DNA of 64,000 bases, taken from contig NZ_CP011393.1 in NCBI RefSeq assembly GCF_001644665.1, positions 1,634,001 to 1,698,000 on the forward strand, read 5' to 3'. Shown piece by piece: positions 34,599-44,276 of the stretch. Every line of letters begins with the position of its first letter. Positions within the stretch are counted from its first letter, which is position 1. Both the position numbers and the translations under genes were made by a program. Under the pieces are notes generated by a model, which saw only the letters and a program-made list of their open reading frames with translations, searched no databases and had not been told where the DNA came from. The stretch comes from Fervidobacterium pennivorans (lineage in GTDB: Bacteria; Thermotogota; Thermotogae; Thermotogales; Fervidobacteriaceae).

Positions 34599-35126
34599 AT
34601 GGATACGAAGATAAGGTTACTTGCGGTAACAGATATACGCGGCACAATCGCTATTGCTGAGGATGACAGAATTGAATGGGGTAGTCCGGAAGATAAAAGA
34701 CTTTTCAAAGAAATAACAACCGAGTCTGGTGTTGTCGTGATGGGGAGAAAAACATACGAGACAATAGGCAGAAAGTTGCCAGGGAGATACAATGTTGTTT
34801 TGAGTTCGAAAGGTCATTTTAGCTGCGAAGCACCGGATTTGGTACTAAGTGGGAGCATAAACGATGTGGTGAAAATACTCTTCGAAAGAGGTTTCACGGA
34901 CATATGCGTTATCGGTGGGCAATCGATTTTCTCGCAATTTTTGAAATCTGGAATGGTGACAGATTTGCATCTGACAGTAGAACCTATGGTTCTACCCGAC
35001 GGATTGAACCTTTTTTCGAATATAGATAAGCAATTCTCGTTACACCTTGAAAAAGCGCATATTTTGAATTCTAAGGGAAGTATCTACATCCATTATCGGA
35101 TTGAGAAAGTTGAAAGCAAAATATAG
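34599..35126 (+). CDS. folA: Dihydrofolate reductase (Thermotoga-type)
   Basis: 175 residues. It reduces dihydrofolate with NADPH. Start ATG 34599 is chosen because AAGGGA is 6 nt upstream; TTG and GTG codons just before are too close. Recognised by LLAVTDIRGTIAIA, TESGVVVMGRKTYETIGRKLPGR (cofactor site), VIGGQSIFSQFL and LTVEPMVLPDG. The overall pattern is like Thermotoga maritima DHFR, an unusually stable dimer. A RibD-C-type reductase is the alternative but the GRKTYETIG motif favours DHFR. No thyA or folate neighbours here. Confidence 0.82.
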   Translation: MDTKIRLLAVTDIRGTIAIAEDDRIEWGSPEDKRLFKEITTESGVVVMGRKTYETIGRKLPGRYNVVLSSKGHFSCEAPDLVLSGSINDVVKILFERGFTDICVIGGQSIFSQFLKSGMVTDLHLTVEPMVLPDGLNLFSNIDKQFSLHLEKAHILNSKGSIYIHYRIEKVESKI

Positions 35127-35129
35127 GGT

Positions 35130-35157
35130 TTGAAAATCCGAAATATTCTGGTAAAAT
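35130..35157 (+). promoter_or_regulatory. Putative promoter of the EF-G-like gene
   Basis: TTGAAA (35130-35135), 16 bp, TAAAAT (35152-35157), starting just after the dihydrofolate reductase stop and 41 bp before the next start. Confidence 0.6.
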
Positions 35158-35198
35158 ATACCACAGTGACATTTTTTATCATATACGGAGGTGGGGAC

Positions 35199-37256
35199 AT
35201 GGTTGCGAAGGACAAACGCACGGTGGCTTTGGTAGGCCACAACGGTTCAGGAAAATCTGCTTTGATAGTAACAGCTCTTAACCTTGGTGGTATGAACGTA
35301 ACAAAGAAAGAGGTTGATTTTGATCCAATAGAAGCACAGAGAGGTGCAAGTATAAATTCGCACGTTGGAACGTTCAAGTTCGAAGGCAAACAGATTACAT
35401 TGATTGACACTCCAGGTTTCAGCGACTTTATTGGTGAAGTGATTAGTGCTGTTTTTGTTTCCGAAAACGTTGTAAGTGTTGTTAATGCAACTGCTGGTGT
35501 GGAAATCCAAACGGAGAGAACCTGGGCAATTGCAACAGAAATGGAAAAACCGATTATGGTTTTCATCAACCAGATGGACAAAGAAAGGGCGAGCTTTGAT
35601 AATTCACTTGCCTCTCTTAAAGAACGCTTTGAGGCGAAGATTGTACCAATAGTTTACCCGATTGGTGCGGAAGCAAGCTTCAGAGGTGTGGTTGACCTCG
35701 TCTCCGGAAAAGCATACGTTTACGAAAATGGCAAAGCGAAGGAAACAGAAATTCCAGCGGAAGTTAAGGATAAAGTTGAAGAAATAAAGATGTCCATAAT
35801 GGAGGACATCGTTTCACTTGACGATACCCTTATGGAAAAATACTTCGCGGAAGAACCTATCACACCTGAAGAACTCTGGGCAGCTCTCAGAAAGGGATTT
35901 ATCGAAAGACAAATAGTCCCTGTCTTGGCAGGTTCCGCCGAAAAGAATATAGGTGTCGATATATTGCTTAGAACAATAAACAACATAGGAGCATCGCCGC
36001 TCGATGCAAGACCTTACAAAGCAAGACTTGAAAGCGGAGATGAAGTGGAAGTTGTGGCTTCTGAAACAGACCCATTTGTTGGATATACGTTCAAGGCAGT
36101 TGTCGACCCATTCGTTGGAAAATTAAGCTACATCAAAGTAATCTCTGGTGTTCTAAAACCGGGAGACACATTTGTTAATGTGACCAGAGGTTCTCAGGAA
36201 AAGGTTGGTCACCTTTACTTTGCGAAAGGTAAGGAAACGTACGAAGTTGAAGAAGTATCCTGTGGTGATGTTGTAGTTCTACCAAAACTCAAGGAAAGTT
36301 CCGTCAGAGATACATTGACACACAAAGACAGAAAACTCACGATAGTTCCACCGGTCTATTCAGAACCGATGATTTCAAAGAGCGTCAATCCGAAATCGAA
36401 ATCAGATATCGACAAAATTAGCAACGGCTTGAGCAGATTGGCGGATTCGGATCCAACGTTTGCGTGGGAGTTTGACCCAGAAACTTCCGAAACTGTTATC
36501 TCTGGTATCGGTGGCATGCACCTCGATGTTATGGTTGAAAGGCTGAAGAACATATTTGGTGTTGATGTTGAAGTTGGAAAACCGAAGATTGCTTACAGAG
36601 AAACAGTAACGACAAAAGCAATTTCTGAGCACAAACACAAAAAGCAGACAGGTGGACACGGTCAATATGGTCACGTCAAAATTGAAATAGAACCGCTCGA
36701 AAGGGGTGCTGGTTTCGAATTTGTCGACAAAATCGTTGGTGGTGTCATTCCAAGAAACTTCATACCATCTGTTGAAAAGGGTATTCGCGAAGCTATGAAG
36801 AAAGGAGTTCTTGCAGCTTATCCTGTTGTTGATGTCAGGGTAACGCTCTTTGATGGTTCATACCACGAAGTTGACTCTTCAGATATATCGTTCCAGATTG
36901 CTGCAATTCAGGCGTTCAAGAAAGGTATGCAACAAGCAAGACCTGTTCTTCTGGAACCCGTTATGTATGTTGAAGTCTTCACACCGGATGAAAACGCAGG
37001 GGATGTCATGGGTGATATTAGCTCCAGAAGAGGTAGACCCATGGGTATGGAACCTGCCGGAAAAGGTATGACCGTTGTTAAAGCAGAAGTTCCTTTGGCA
37101 GAAATGCTCGACTTCCAGAGTAGATTGTCATCCATCACAAGTGGTAGAGGTTACTTTACTATGAGGTTTGCAAAATACGATATCGTTCCACCAAACATCC
37201 AGGAAAAGATAATAGCAGAACGCAAGAAATATCTCGAACAGCAAGCTGAAGAGTAA
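35199..37256 (+). CDS. EF-G-like translational GTPase (EF-G2 type)
   Basis: 685 residues from the ATG at 35199 (GGAGGTGGGG upstream). Full EF-G domain order: GTPase domain with P-loop GHNGSGKS, G3 DTPGFSDF, G4 NQMD and G5 GSA; domain 2 (about 300-390); domains III-V with GGHGQYGHVKIEIEP and SSRRGRPMGMEPAGKG. Three departures from canonical EF-G: the catalytic His of DTPGH is Phe, NKMD is NQMD, and the switch-I RGITI reads RGASI. These mark the EF-G-like paralogue found beside true EF-G in many bacteria, whose role is not settled. Ends at a strong terminator. Confidence 0.9.
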   Translation: MVAKDKRTVALVGHNGSGKSALIVTALNLGGMNVTKKEVDFDPIEAQRGASINSHVGTFKFEGKQITLIDTPGFSDFIGEVISAVFVSENVVSVVNATAGVEIQTERTWAIATEMEKPIMVFINQMDKERASFDNSLASLKERFEAKIVPIVYPIGAEASFRGVVDLVSGKAYVYENGKAKETEIPAEVKDKVEEIKMSIMEDIVSLDDTLMEKYFAEEPITPEELWAALRKGFIERQIVPVLAGSAEKNIGVDILLRTINNIGASPLDARPYKARLESGDEVEVVASETDPFVGYTFKAVVDPFVGKLSYIKVISGVLKPGDTFVNVTRGSQEKVGHLYFAKGKETYEVEEVSCGDVVVLPKLKESSVRDTLTHKDRKLTIVPPVYSEPMISKSVNPKSKSDIDKISNGLSRLADSDPTFAWEFDPETSETVISGIGGMHLDVMVERLKNIFGVDVEVGKPKIAYRETVTTKAISEHKHKKQTGGHGQYGHVKIEIEPLERGAGFEFVDKIVGGVIPRNFIPSVEKGIREAMKKGVLAAYPVVDVRVTLFDGSYHEVDSSDISFQIAAIQAFKKGMQQARPVLLEPVMYVEVFTPDENAGDVMGDISSRRGRPMGMEPAGKGMTVVKAEVPLAEMLDFQSRLSSITSGRGYFTMRFAKYDIVPPNIQEKIIAERKKYLEQQAEE

Positions 37257-37280
37257 TAGATTATCCTCGCAAAGAGAAAC

Positions 37281-37310
37281 AAAAGGGTCGGCTAATACGC
37301 CGACCCTTTT
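37281..37310. terminator. Terminator after EF-G-like gene
   Basis: 12-bp perfect stem AAAAGGGTCGGC (37281-37292 / 37299-37310) with loop TAATAC, T-rich downstream. Separates the translation gene from the flagellar operon. Confidence 0.92.
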
Positions 37311-37383
37311 GCTTTTAATAAAAACTTTTTACACTTAGGAAAAATGTACAAAACGAGAGAAATATTGAATTGGAGGTGGAGTA

Positions 37384-38325
37384 ATGAAATCAAAAAAGGC
37401 TTTGTTTATTATATTAGGCATAATCTTTGGAGTACTCTTAGTGGGTCTGTTATTTTTTTACGGTTATTCTTCCTTTCTCGTAAGTCAGATATACGGTCAG
37501 CAAGCCTCTACTTTTCAGGCATGGAGGAATTATTTTGGCTACCTATTTTCTAAAGTCCCTTTTTTAAAGAACTTTATTCAATATGAACCAATTAGTGTTT
37601 TCACTGCAAAGGAGTATTTTGAAAAAGCATACGAAGAATACGCTTCACAATTAGATGCCAAATTGAAAGAACTTGAAGAAAAAGATAGGCTCTTAGCCCA
37701 AAAAGAAGCTCAAATCGATAAGCTCTTGGAAGCTTTAAGAACCGTTGAGAACAATTGGAAAGAACAAAGGTTAAAAGAAGAACTTAACAAAGTCGAAGAT
37801 ACTACGACGTTGAAGCGTTTACAGGATATTGTGGATACATTCCTCAACTCTGAACCAGCGCAACTTAGAAGATTGATGAATGCAGATAACATGTCTGTCG
37901 AGACGCTTGCACTGGTATTTTCCAAACTACCAGCGGACACAAGAGCAGAGTTAGTCCAAGAACTTACATCAGTTAACCCTGTGAAAGCAGCTCAAGTTAT
38001 TGAAAAAATGGGTGGTGTGGACCAAATAATCAGTGACATAGAGAACAAGATACAAGATTTAGAGCAAAAAATAAACGAATTGGTTTCATATGAAGCTCAG
38101 ATAATAACCGTTGATGGTTTTAGGAAAGGACTCTCAGCGTATCTGTCTGACATGCCATACGAAGAGATATGGAGTATGGTTGAAAAGATAAGCAAGAAAC
38201 CAGATTTGGTGCTTTACATCTTGTCAAATGTTGATGATCAGACACGAATCAGGTTGTTGAAAGATATAAAAGACAAAAATGAAGAGCTCTTTATCGAAGT
38301 ATTGAACTTGGGGGCGAGATTTTGA
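37384..38325 (+). CDS. MotE/FlbB-like flagellar stator-associated protein
   Basis: 313 residues: one N-terminal membrane helix (about 6-28), a periplasmic coiled coil (about 80-135, KLKELEEKDRLLAQKEAQIDKLL) and C-terminal FliG/MgtE-N-like helical repeats (FSKLPADTRAELVQEL, NPVKAAQVIEKMGG). Size, topology and position before fliK fit MotE/FlbB proteins, which help assemble stators or the flagellar collar in spirochaetes and relatives. First gene of the operon, with GGAGGTGGAG before the ATG. Its stop overlaps the TTG of fliK. Confidence 0.75.
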   Translation: MKSKKALFIILGIIFGVLLVGLLFFYGYSSFLVSQIYGQQASTFQAWRNYFGYLFSKVPFLKNFIQYEPISVFTAKEYFEKAYEEYASQLDAKLKELEEKDRLLAQKEAQIDKLLEALRTVENNWKEQRLKEELNKVEDTTTLKRLQDIVDTFLNSEPAQLRRLMNADNMSVETLALVFSKLPADTRAELVQELTSVNPVKAAQVIEKMGGVDQIISDIENKIQDLEQKINELVSYEAQIITVDGFRKGLSAYLSDMPYEEIWSMVEKISKKPDLVLYILSNVDDQTRIRLLKDIKDKNEELFIEVLNLGARF

Positions 38326-41078
38326 TAGATCTGATTAACCTTACGAAGATTCTCGGCAATTCTGAAAAGATACAAGATGTGCTCTCTCAAATAAACAAAA
38401 ATTCCCAAAATGGAGAATCTTTTGAAAAGATTCTCCAAAGAGTTATTGAAGAGCTTTCAAAAAGCAAAGTAGAGAGTAATCCGATCAACGAAAGTTCAAC
38501 ACAAAAATCTACAAACGGACTACCAAAACAGGATGTAAAAAGGTCGGAAGAAGCGCTTAAAAATGTGGACGGTCTAAGCGAAAGAAAGGTTAAAGAAATA
38601 ACTGCCGGTGATGGAATTGAAAGAGGGCTTGATAATGTAAAAGGAGAATTGAAAGAAGCAGAAATAGAAAAGGACAATTTTAAATTGCTAAACAAAACAC
38701 AGTTAATGACTAAACATGAAGAGGATAAGCCACTGGACAGTTTGAAGCCAGCAGAAGCAATTGTGGAAGCAAGTTATGATGATTCAAAGAAAAGCACACA
38801 GGATTATGGAGATACTACACTGACTGTGACGGAGAATGCGGAAGTTATAAGAGGTACGCAAGAAAACAATGAGTCTCTTGTTCTCAACAAAGAGAACAAA
38901 GAAACGGCTTCAGAACTAAAACAAAAGTTTATAGAAAAATTCTCTCCGAATGTTCCAAAAGAAAATGAAAAGAAAATTACCGTTGTGGATGCCAGTGCGA
39001 AAATTCAAAACAACAATGGAAAGGAAAATGCTATTGTTCACGACGGTACTGAATATCTCTCTAACTTACAAAAGACGTTCAGCACTGAAAATGCCCTTGT
39101 AGAACCAACTATAGCATCAAACAAACAAGAACAAACAACTAAACCAAACAGTTCTCTACAACCAAACCAACCAGACCTGTCAATTCGAGCAAGTAAATCG
39201 ACAGGGGAACTAACTGGGAAAAGGCAAGTTAGTCAATTGAGTGAACAATCGCCTAATAGCAAAACGTATAACGAATGGCGTATATCATCTCAGTCTCAAG
39301 CATCAAGAGCCTTCCAAGATGTGAAATCATACCAAGCTCTGCAATCAAAACAACCGCAGCAGGTAATCGAAAACACAGCTGAAGCAAAGGGTAACAATGC
39401 CAACAATGTTCCAAACACTTCAAAGGATGGCAACAAAACATTAAATATTCACCAAAATTTCGGTGTTGAGAACGAATCGATGGAAACAAAAAATGTTTTG
39501 AAAGGCTTAGCTTTTCAAAGTTCAAGTTCTGGGATGGTGGTTAATAATCCTCAAAACATACCTGGAGCGAATATTCAAAAAGATTCATTGAGGTCTGGAG
39601 CTAAGTTCGTTGATGCAGGGACCGAGGAAAGAGAAAAAAGAGAGGTTGGAATCCCGAACAGAGTTACAACTATAGTAACAACTAATAAAGATAACTTTAG
39701 AACTGATTTGAGTAACAAATCACAGATACTTAACGCTCTTACTGTTGAGATTTCACGTATTATCCAAAAACAACAAGCAGTCAGCGCGAGTTTATCAAAC
39801 GTAAACCATGCTGGACAAAACGCTCTAAGTTTTCATCAAATAGTCCAGGTTCAGACAGAGCAAAAGAAGAATTTCACATTTCAGATTCAAGCCGATATAC
39901 CACTGACCGTTGTTGAAAAAGGATATTCTGAAAGAACGCAAAAAGTCAGTTCACAAGAGGTATTATCTTTCCCAATAGTTCAAACAAATTCACAGAAAGT
40001 TTTGAATGATAATAGTAGCAAGAAGAGCTCTAATAAAGGTGTAGATGATAACATCCTGCAAATGATTAATTCCATAAAGGTAATCACTTCTGAGCACTTA
40101 CGAACGATTGGTGATTTGGAAAACAAAAATGAAAAAGCCCCAGTTGTAGAAACGGTAAACTCAGCTGACCCAAAGCTCACCAATGGTCAGATGATTTTCG
40201 CAGCTGAACTTGTTAAAAATATTGTAGCAGAAAAACCTAAAATATACGACAACCAAACCATGGAGAACATTGAAAGCATCGACAGCGAAAATTCTTTAAA
40301 AGTTGGGGATAAAACGCTCCTTACAAACGTGTTTCAATCGAAGATTGAAAAAGATGTGGTAGAGCAAGTTCATAGTGACTGGCAAAGTGATTCCCGAAAT
40401 ACAGAAAGCTTAGCTAAGGAAGAATACGATGCTCGAGAGTTTAGGAATGGAATAGCCCAGGCGTCGAAGAATAAATTAGAAATAAAGTCATTCGAAATTG
40501 AGTACAAGATGAAAGAAGAAAGTAAGAAAGAAGAATTTCAAGAACGCCCAAATATCTCAAACAAGTTCTTAGAAAGACTTGCAGAGTTGACTTACAAATC
40601 ATCTGAGGCTAAAACCGATCAGACCTACCAAACTAATAACAGGTTCGAACTTGTAGAACGTTTACAGCATTCCCAGAACCTCGAAGAAATTTATAAAAAA
40701 ATTAGAGATTTCGGATTCTCGAATAGATTGGAAGAAAACGTAAGGATGAAACTATATCCTGAGCAACTGGGAAACATCGATGTTGAACTCAGAAAAGAAG
40801 GAAAAGCGATAACCATCGTCTTTGTTGCGGAAAACGAGAAAAGCAAAGAGTTACTCGAGAAAAACATCGGCATACTGAGAGATAGATTAACAGCTTTAGA
40901 TTTCGATGTGAGGAACATGGAAGTGAAGATGAAAGAAGAAAGTAGCTATCACGAAGACGCAAGACACTACCAGAACCAGCAAAACCAAAAACATGGAGAA
41001 CAAAATCATGAAAATAAAAGAAAGGCATTCAGTGAAGAGGTGATGGAAGATGATAATGAACGTAAACGCAACGGCTAA
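38322..41078 (+). CDS. fliK: Flagellar hook-length control protein FliK
   Basis: 918 residues from a TTG (TTGA overlap with the previous stop; GGGGGCG upstream). Residues about 1-780 are low-complexity, rich in Asn, Gln, Lys, Glu and Ser, as in the extended ruler part of FliK. The C-terminal domain (about 800-890; RMKLYPEQLGNIDVELRKEG, ITIVFVAENEKSKELLE, LRDRLTALDFDV) is the conserved Flg_hook domain that switches the export gate. It is long compared with the usual 400-600. The tail overlaps flgD by 29 bp. Confidence 0.88.
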   Translation: MIDLINLTKILGNSEKIQDVLSQINKNSQNGESFEKILQRVIEELSKSKVESNPINESSTQKSTNGLPKQDVKRSEEALKNVDGLSERKVKEITAGDGIERGLDNVKGELKEAEIEKDNFKLLNKTQLMTKHEEDKPLDSLKPAEAIVEASYDDSKKSTQDYGDTTLTVTENAEVIRGTQENNESLVLNKENKETASELKQKFIEKFSPNVPKENEKKITVVDASAKIQNNNGKENAIVHDGTEYLSNLQKTFSTENALVEPTIASNKQEQTTKPNSSLQPNQPDLSIRASKSTGELTGKRQVSQLSEQSPNSKTYNEWRISSQSQASRAFQDVKSYQALQSKQPQQVIENTAEAKGNNANNVPNTSKDGNKTLNIHQNFGVENESMETKNVLKGLAFQSSSSGMVVNNPQNIPGANIQKDSLRSGAKFVDAGTEEREKREVGIPNRVTTIVTTNKDNFRTDLSNKSQILNALTVEISRIIQKQQAVSASLSNVNHAGQNALSFHQIVQVQTEQKKNFTFQIQADIPLTVVEKGYSERTQKVSSQEVLSFPIVQTNSQKVLNDNSSKKSSNKGVDDNILQMINSIKVITSEHLRTIGDLENKNEKAPVVETVNSADPKLTNGQMIFAAELVKNIVAEKPKIYDNQTMENIESIDSENSLKVGDKTLLTNVFQSKIEKDVVEQVHSDWQSDSRNTESLAKEEYDAREFRNGIAQASKNKLEIKSFEIEYKMKEESKKEEFQERPNISNKFLERLAELTYKSSEAKTDQTYQTNNRFELVERLQHSQNLEEIYKKIRDFGFSNRLEENVRMKLYPEQLGNIDVELRKEGKAITIVFVAENEKSKELLEKNIGILRDRLTALDFDVRNMEVKMKEESSYHEDARHYQNQQNQKHGEQNHENKRKAFSEEVMEDDNERKRNG

Positions 41079-41706
41079 TTTATTCTCTAAAGTGACTGAA
41101 AGAACAACAAAAAAAGACATGGACAAAGAAGCCTTTTTGAGATTGCTTATTACACAGCTTAAAAACCAAGACCCCCTTGAACCAATGAAAGATAGGGATT
41201 TCATAGCCCAAATGTCTCAACTTTCATCCCTCGAACAGATAATGAACATGAGTAAATCGGTCCAACAATTCGTAGATACTGCTGCTCAGCTTTATAGAAC
41301 ACAAGCAGTTTCCATGATAGGAAAGACTGCTGTTGTCAAGACAAACACAATCACAGTGTCAAACGGGGTTCCGGAAACAAAGGTCTTCAAATTGGACGCT
41401 CCAGCAACGATAGTTGTTAGAATTTTCGACCAAAACGGTAAGCTTATAAAAGAACAAAAGCTAGGAAACGTTGATGCTGGAATGCAACTGATTGCATGGG
41501 ATGGGAAAGGTGAGAACGGAATAAAGGTAAAGGATGGAAAATACACTTTTAAAATACTTAAGCTGACAGGTAACGGAGATTACGAAGAAATTCCAAGTGT
41601 TGAAAGTGGCGTGGTTTCAGGTGTCCAGTTTGATGGAAGTAGAATCAACGTTGTTGTAAATAGCAAGATATACGAAATTTCAGAAATATCAGAAATCTAT
41701 GCGTAG
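41050..41706 (+). CDS. flgD: Flagellar hook-cap scaffold FlgD
   Basis: 218 residues. It caps the growing hook so FlgE can polymerise. The N-terminal FlgD motif KEAFLRLLITQLKNQDPLEP with MSQLSSLEQI is clear; the C-terminal part is the FlgD Ig/Tudor region (RIFDQNGKLIKEQKLG, LIAWDGKGENGIKVKDGKYTF). Start at 41050 has AGAGGTG about 8 nt upstream; ATG at 41056 is an alternative. Confidence 0.95.
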   Translation: MIMNVNATANLFSKVTERTTKKDMDKEAFLRLLITQLKNQDPLEPMKDRDFIAQMSQLSSLEQIMNMSKSVQQFVDTAAQLYRTQAVSMIGKTAVVKTNTITVSNGVPETKVFKLDAPATIVVRIFDQNGKLIKEQKLGNVDAGMQLIAWDGKGENGIKVKDGKYTFKILKLTGNGDYEEIPSVESGVVSGVQFDGSRINVVVNSKIYEISEISEIYA

Positions 41707-41721
41707 GGGTGAGGATATATG

Positions 41722-44034
41722 ATGAGGTCTCTTTACAGTGGTGTTTCTGGACTTCAGGGCTTCCAGCAAGAGATTGACGTTGTAAGCAACAACATTGCGA
41801 ACGTTAATACGATAGGTTTCAAAGGTGCAAGAGTCACCTATGCGACTAACTTTTCTCAGATTCTTGATATGTCCAGAAGGGCAACCGATAGAACAGGTGG
41901 AACGAACCCAAAACAAATTGGGTACGGTATACGTGTTGCATCCATTGACAAGATAATGAACCAAGGTAGTTTCCAAAACACTGGAAAGAAGACAGATTTG
42001 GCAATCCAAGGTGAAGGATTTTTTATCCTCTCCAATGGTCAGAGATATTTTTACACAAGGGCAGGTAACTTTGACTTGGACCTCAATGGAACCATTGTCC
42101 AGCCAACAACAGGTTTGAAACTCCAAGGATGGGTTGCAGAAGTAGACCCCACAAGCGGAAGAAGGTATGTCGACACCAACAAACCAATAGGCAGTATCCA
42201 AATATCAGCAGGTCTCAGCATGGCAGCGAAACAAACATCGAGAATGACATTGGCAGGGAACCTTGATGCAAGGGTGGGACCTGAAAAGTTTGTTATTGCG
42301 ATAAATGGATACGGTGGCAGGACAATCAACACAAAGGTTACATTCGAAAGAGACTTCGGAGGACTCCAGGATACGTTCAGTGATTATCAAATATATCTTG
42401 GTAAGATAGATGCGAACTTGGACGATAAGATTGATGGAAAGATATACATAAAATTCGACAAATTTGGGAATGTTGTAAGTGCTGGTGCCATTAAACAAAA
42501 ACTTTCCGGAACAGCTTCAAGTGGTGCTATTACACTTACAGAACCTATTCAACAACAAGATGGAAATTACTTGTTCATTATAAGAGATAGCCAAGGAAGG
42601 ATAGTTGATACGCTTTCTCGAAACGTGCTCAATGGAAGCGTCACAGAGGCTATCTCAAGTGAAAAACTTGTTGATGGGCAAACTTACTTTGTGGAAATAG
42701 CAGCTTCTACCCAAGAAGTTGCTCCACTTGATTTAGAACTTGATAGTGCAAACGTTGCATCAACCACTGCAGGCCAACTTACAAGGAACTATACAGTTCA
42801 ATATGTTATTGAAAACCTTGATGGAACATTAGTTACTGGAATTAGTCCGCAAGACATAAACAGTGCAGGAACACAGAGTTTAACAAGTGCAAATCTTGTC
42901 GCGGGTAGACAATACAGAGTGCGAGTAGTTGTCAATGGAAAGACACTTGGTTCAGAAGTTGTGACAGCAGTTGACGATGGTGGGAATGGTAAAATAAGCT
43001 TTGAATATACACAGGGAAAATATGGGGTCGTAAGAGTGATTAGAGATTCAGTAACCGGTAATGCGATTGGCACTTATAATGTTCTATTGATTAATGGTGA
43101 CAACACGGTATACGATGCAAATCTTTTAAGTGGGAATTCATATCAAGACGTTGTTTATCAGCCATCGAAAGTTGACCAGCTAACTATCCCTGGTGCCGGT
43201 GAACCAAGGTTCTACGAAGCGGATAATCCAACCAACTTCTCTGTTGTTTCGTTCAAGTCACCATTCTACACAACATCAACCCAGGTTTACGATTCTCTTG
43301 GAAATCCATACACGTTGTACATCGATTTTGTCAAGCTAGCATCAGTTTACGGTGATAAAGAGAATGTTTGGGCGTTCAGAATTAGAAGTGCAACCGGGGA
43401 GAATATAAAATACCTTTCAAACTACGATACAGGAACAGAGATTACCGGTGGTAGCTTTGGAGTATTGAGGTTCGATAAAACAGGAAGACTACTCGGTGTT
43501 AATTCCTTTGATCCAAACACTGGGCGAATCTCAGAGGGAGAAAACATTGATGCAATCATGTTCAACGCAGGCGAAAATGGTGATGGGATTGTAAAAATCA
43601 AGCTCGATATGAACAGTATGACGCAATTTGCTGCTTTGGCAGACGCATTTGTTAAATCACAAGATGGGAATGCTCAAGGTGTTCTAGAATCGTTCTCCAT
43701 TTCTGAAAACGGAGATATAATCGGTTCCTTCACCAACGGTTTGGTTGACGTGCTTGGGAAGGTTGCCCTTGCAACGTTCAATAACCCAGCAGGTCTCCTT
43801 GAACTTGGCAATTCGTTGTATGGAGAAAGCGCGAACAGTGGGACAGCACGCATTGGTCAGCCGGGCAAGGGTGGATTTGGTTCTCTTGTTGCAGGTGCAC
43901 TGGAAATGTCCAACGTAGACCTTTCCGAAGAGTTCACAAAACTCATAATAGCCCAGAGAGGTTTCCAGGCAAACGCAAGAACGATAACAACAGCTGACCA
44001 AATACTCCAAGAAGTGGTGAACCTCAGAAGATAA
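41722..44034 (+). CDS. flgE: Flagellar hook protein FlgE (enlarged)
   Basis: 770 residues, versus about 400-450 for many FlgE proteins. The N-terminal MRSLYSGVSGLQGFQQEIDVVSNNIANVNT and C-terminal EMSNVDLSEEFTKLIIAQRGFQANARTITTADQ form the coiled D0 domains. The extra length lies in the middle (about 260-510), where beta-rich segments (QDGNYLFIIRDSQGRIV, QTYFVEIAAS, RQYRVRVVVNGK) look like inserted surface domains. Start: the second of two adjacent ATGs, 7 nt from GAGG. Export is by the flagellar type III system, so no signal peptide is expected. Confidence 0.93.
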   Translation: MRSLYSGVSGLQGFQQEIDVVSNNIANVNTIGFKGARVTYATNFSQILDMSRRATDRTGGTNPKQIGYGIRVASIDKIMNQGSFQNTGKKTDLAIQGEGFFILSNGQRYFYTRAGNFDLDLNGTIVQPTTGLKLQGWVAEVDPTSGRRYVDTNKPIGSIQISAGLSMAAKQTSRMTLAGNLDARVGPEKFVIAINGYGGRTINTKVTFERDFGGLQDTFSDYQIYLGKIDANLDDKIDGKIYIKFDKFGNVVSAGAIKQKLSGTASSGAITLTEPIQQQDGNYLFIIRDSQGRIVDTLSRNVLNGSVTEAISSEKLVDGQTYFVEIAASTQEVAPLDLELDSANVASTTAGQLTRNYTVQYVIENLDGTLVTGISPQDINSAGTQSLTSANLVAGRQYRVRVVVNGKTLGSEVVTAVDDGGNGKISFEYTQGKYGVVRVIRDSVTGNAIGTYNVLLINGDNTVYDANLLSGNSYQDVVYQPSKVDQLTIPGAGEPRFYEADNPTNFSVVSFKSPFYTTSTQVYDSLGNPYTLYIDFVKLASVYGDKENVWAFRIRSATGENIKYLSNYDTGTEITGGSFGVLRFDKTGRLLGVNSFDPNTGRISEGENIDAIMFNAGENGDGIVKIKLDMNSMTQFAALADAFVKSQDGNAQGVLESFSISENGDIIGSFTNGLVDVLGKVALATFNNPAGLLELGNSLYGESANSGTARIGQPGKGGFGSLVAGALEMSNVDLSEEFTKLIIAQRGFQANARTITTADQILQEVVNLRR

Positions 44035-44072
44035 TCGGATAAAATAATCTAGAACCCATAGGGGTGAAAAAA

Positions 44073-44276
44073 GTGATAAAACTGACAGGACTGAACGGGA
44101 AAGAGTTCTACCTGAACGCTGAATACATAGAAAAAATTGAAGCCAATCCGGACACCACTATAACCTTATACAATGGGAAAAAGTACATAGTGCTTGAACC
44201 TGTCCAAGAAGTCGTTAATCGTGTTATGGAATACAAGAAGAAGATATTCTTACCCCCGATGGTAGGTGAGGAATAA
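44073..44276 (+). CDS. flbD: FlbD family flagellar protein
   Basis: 67 residues starting at the GTG at 44073, giving the family-typical VIKLTGLNGKEFYLNAEYIEKIE; an earlier GTG at 44064 overlaps the GGGG ribosome site. FlbD proteins are short, beta-rich and always sit between flgE and motA in this operon type; their role is not established. The stop shares one base with the motA start. Confidence 0.88.
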   Translation: MIKLTGLNGKEFYLNAEYIEKIEANPDTTITLYNGKKYIVLEPVQEVVNRVMEYKKKIFLPPMVGEE

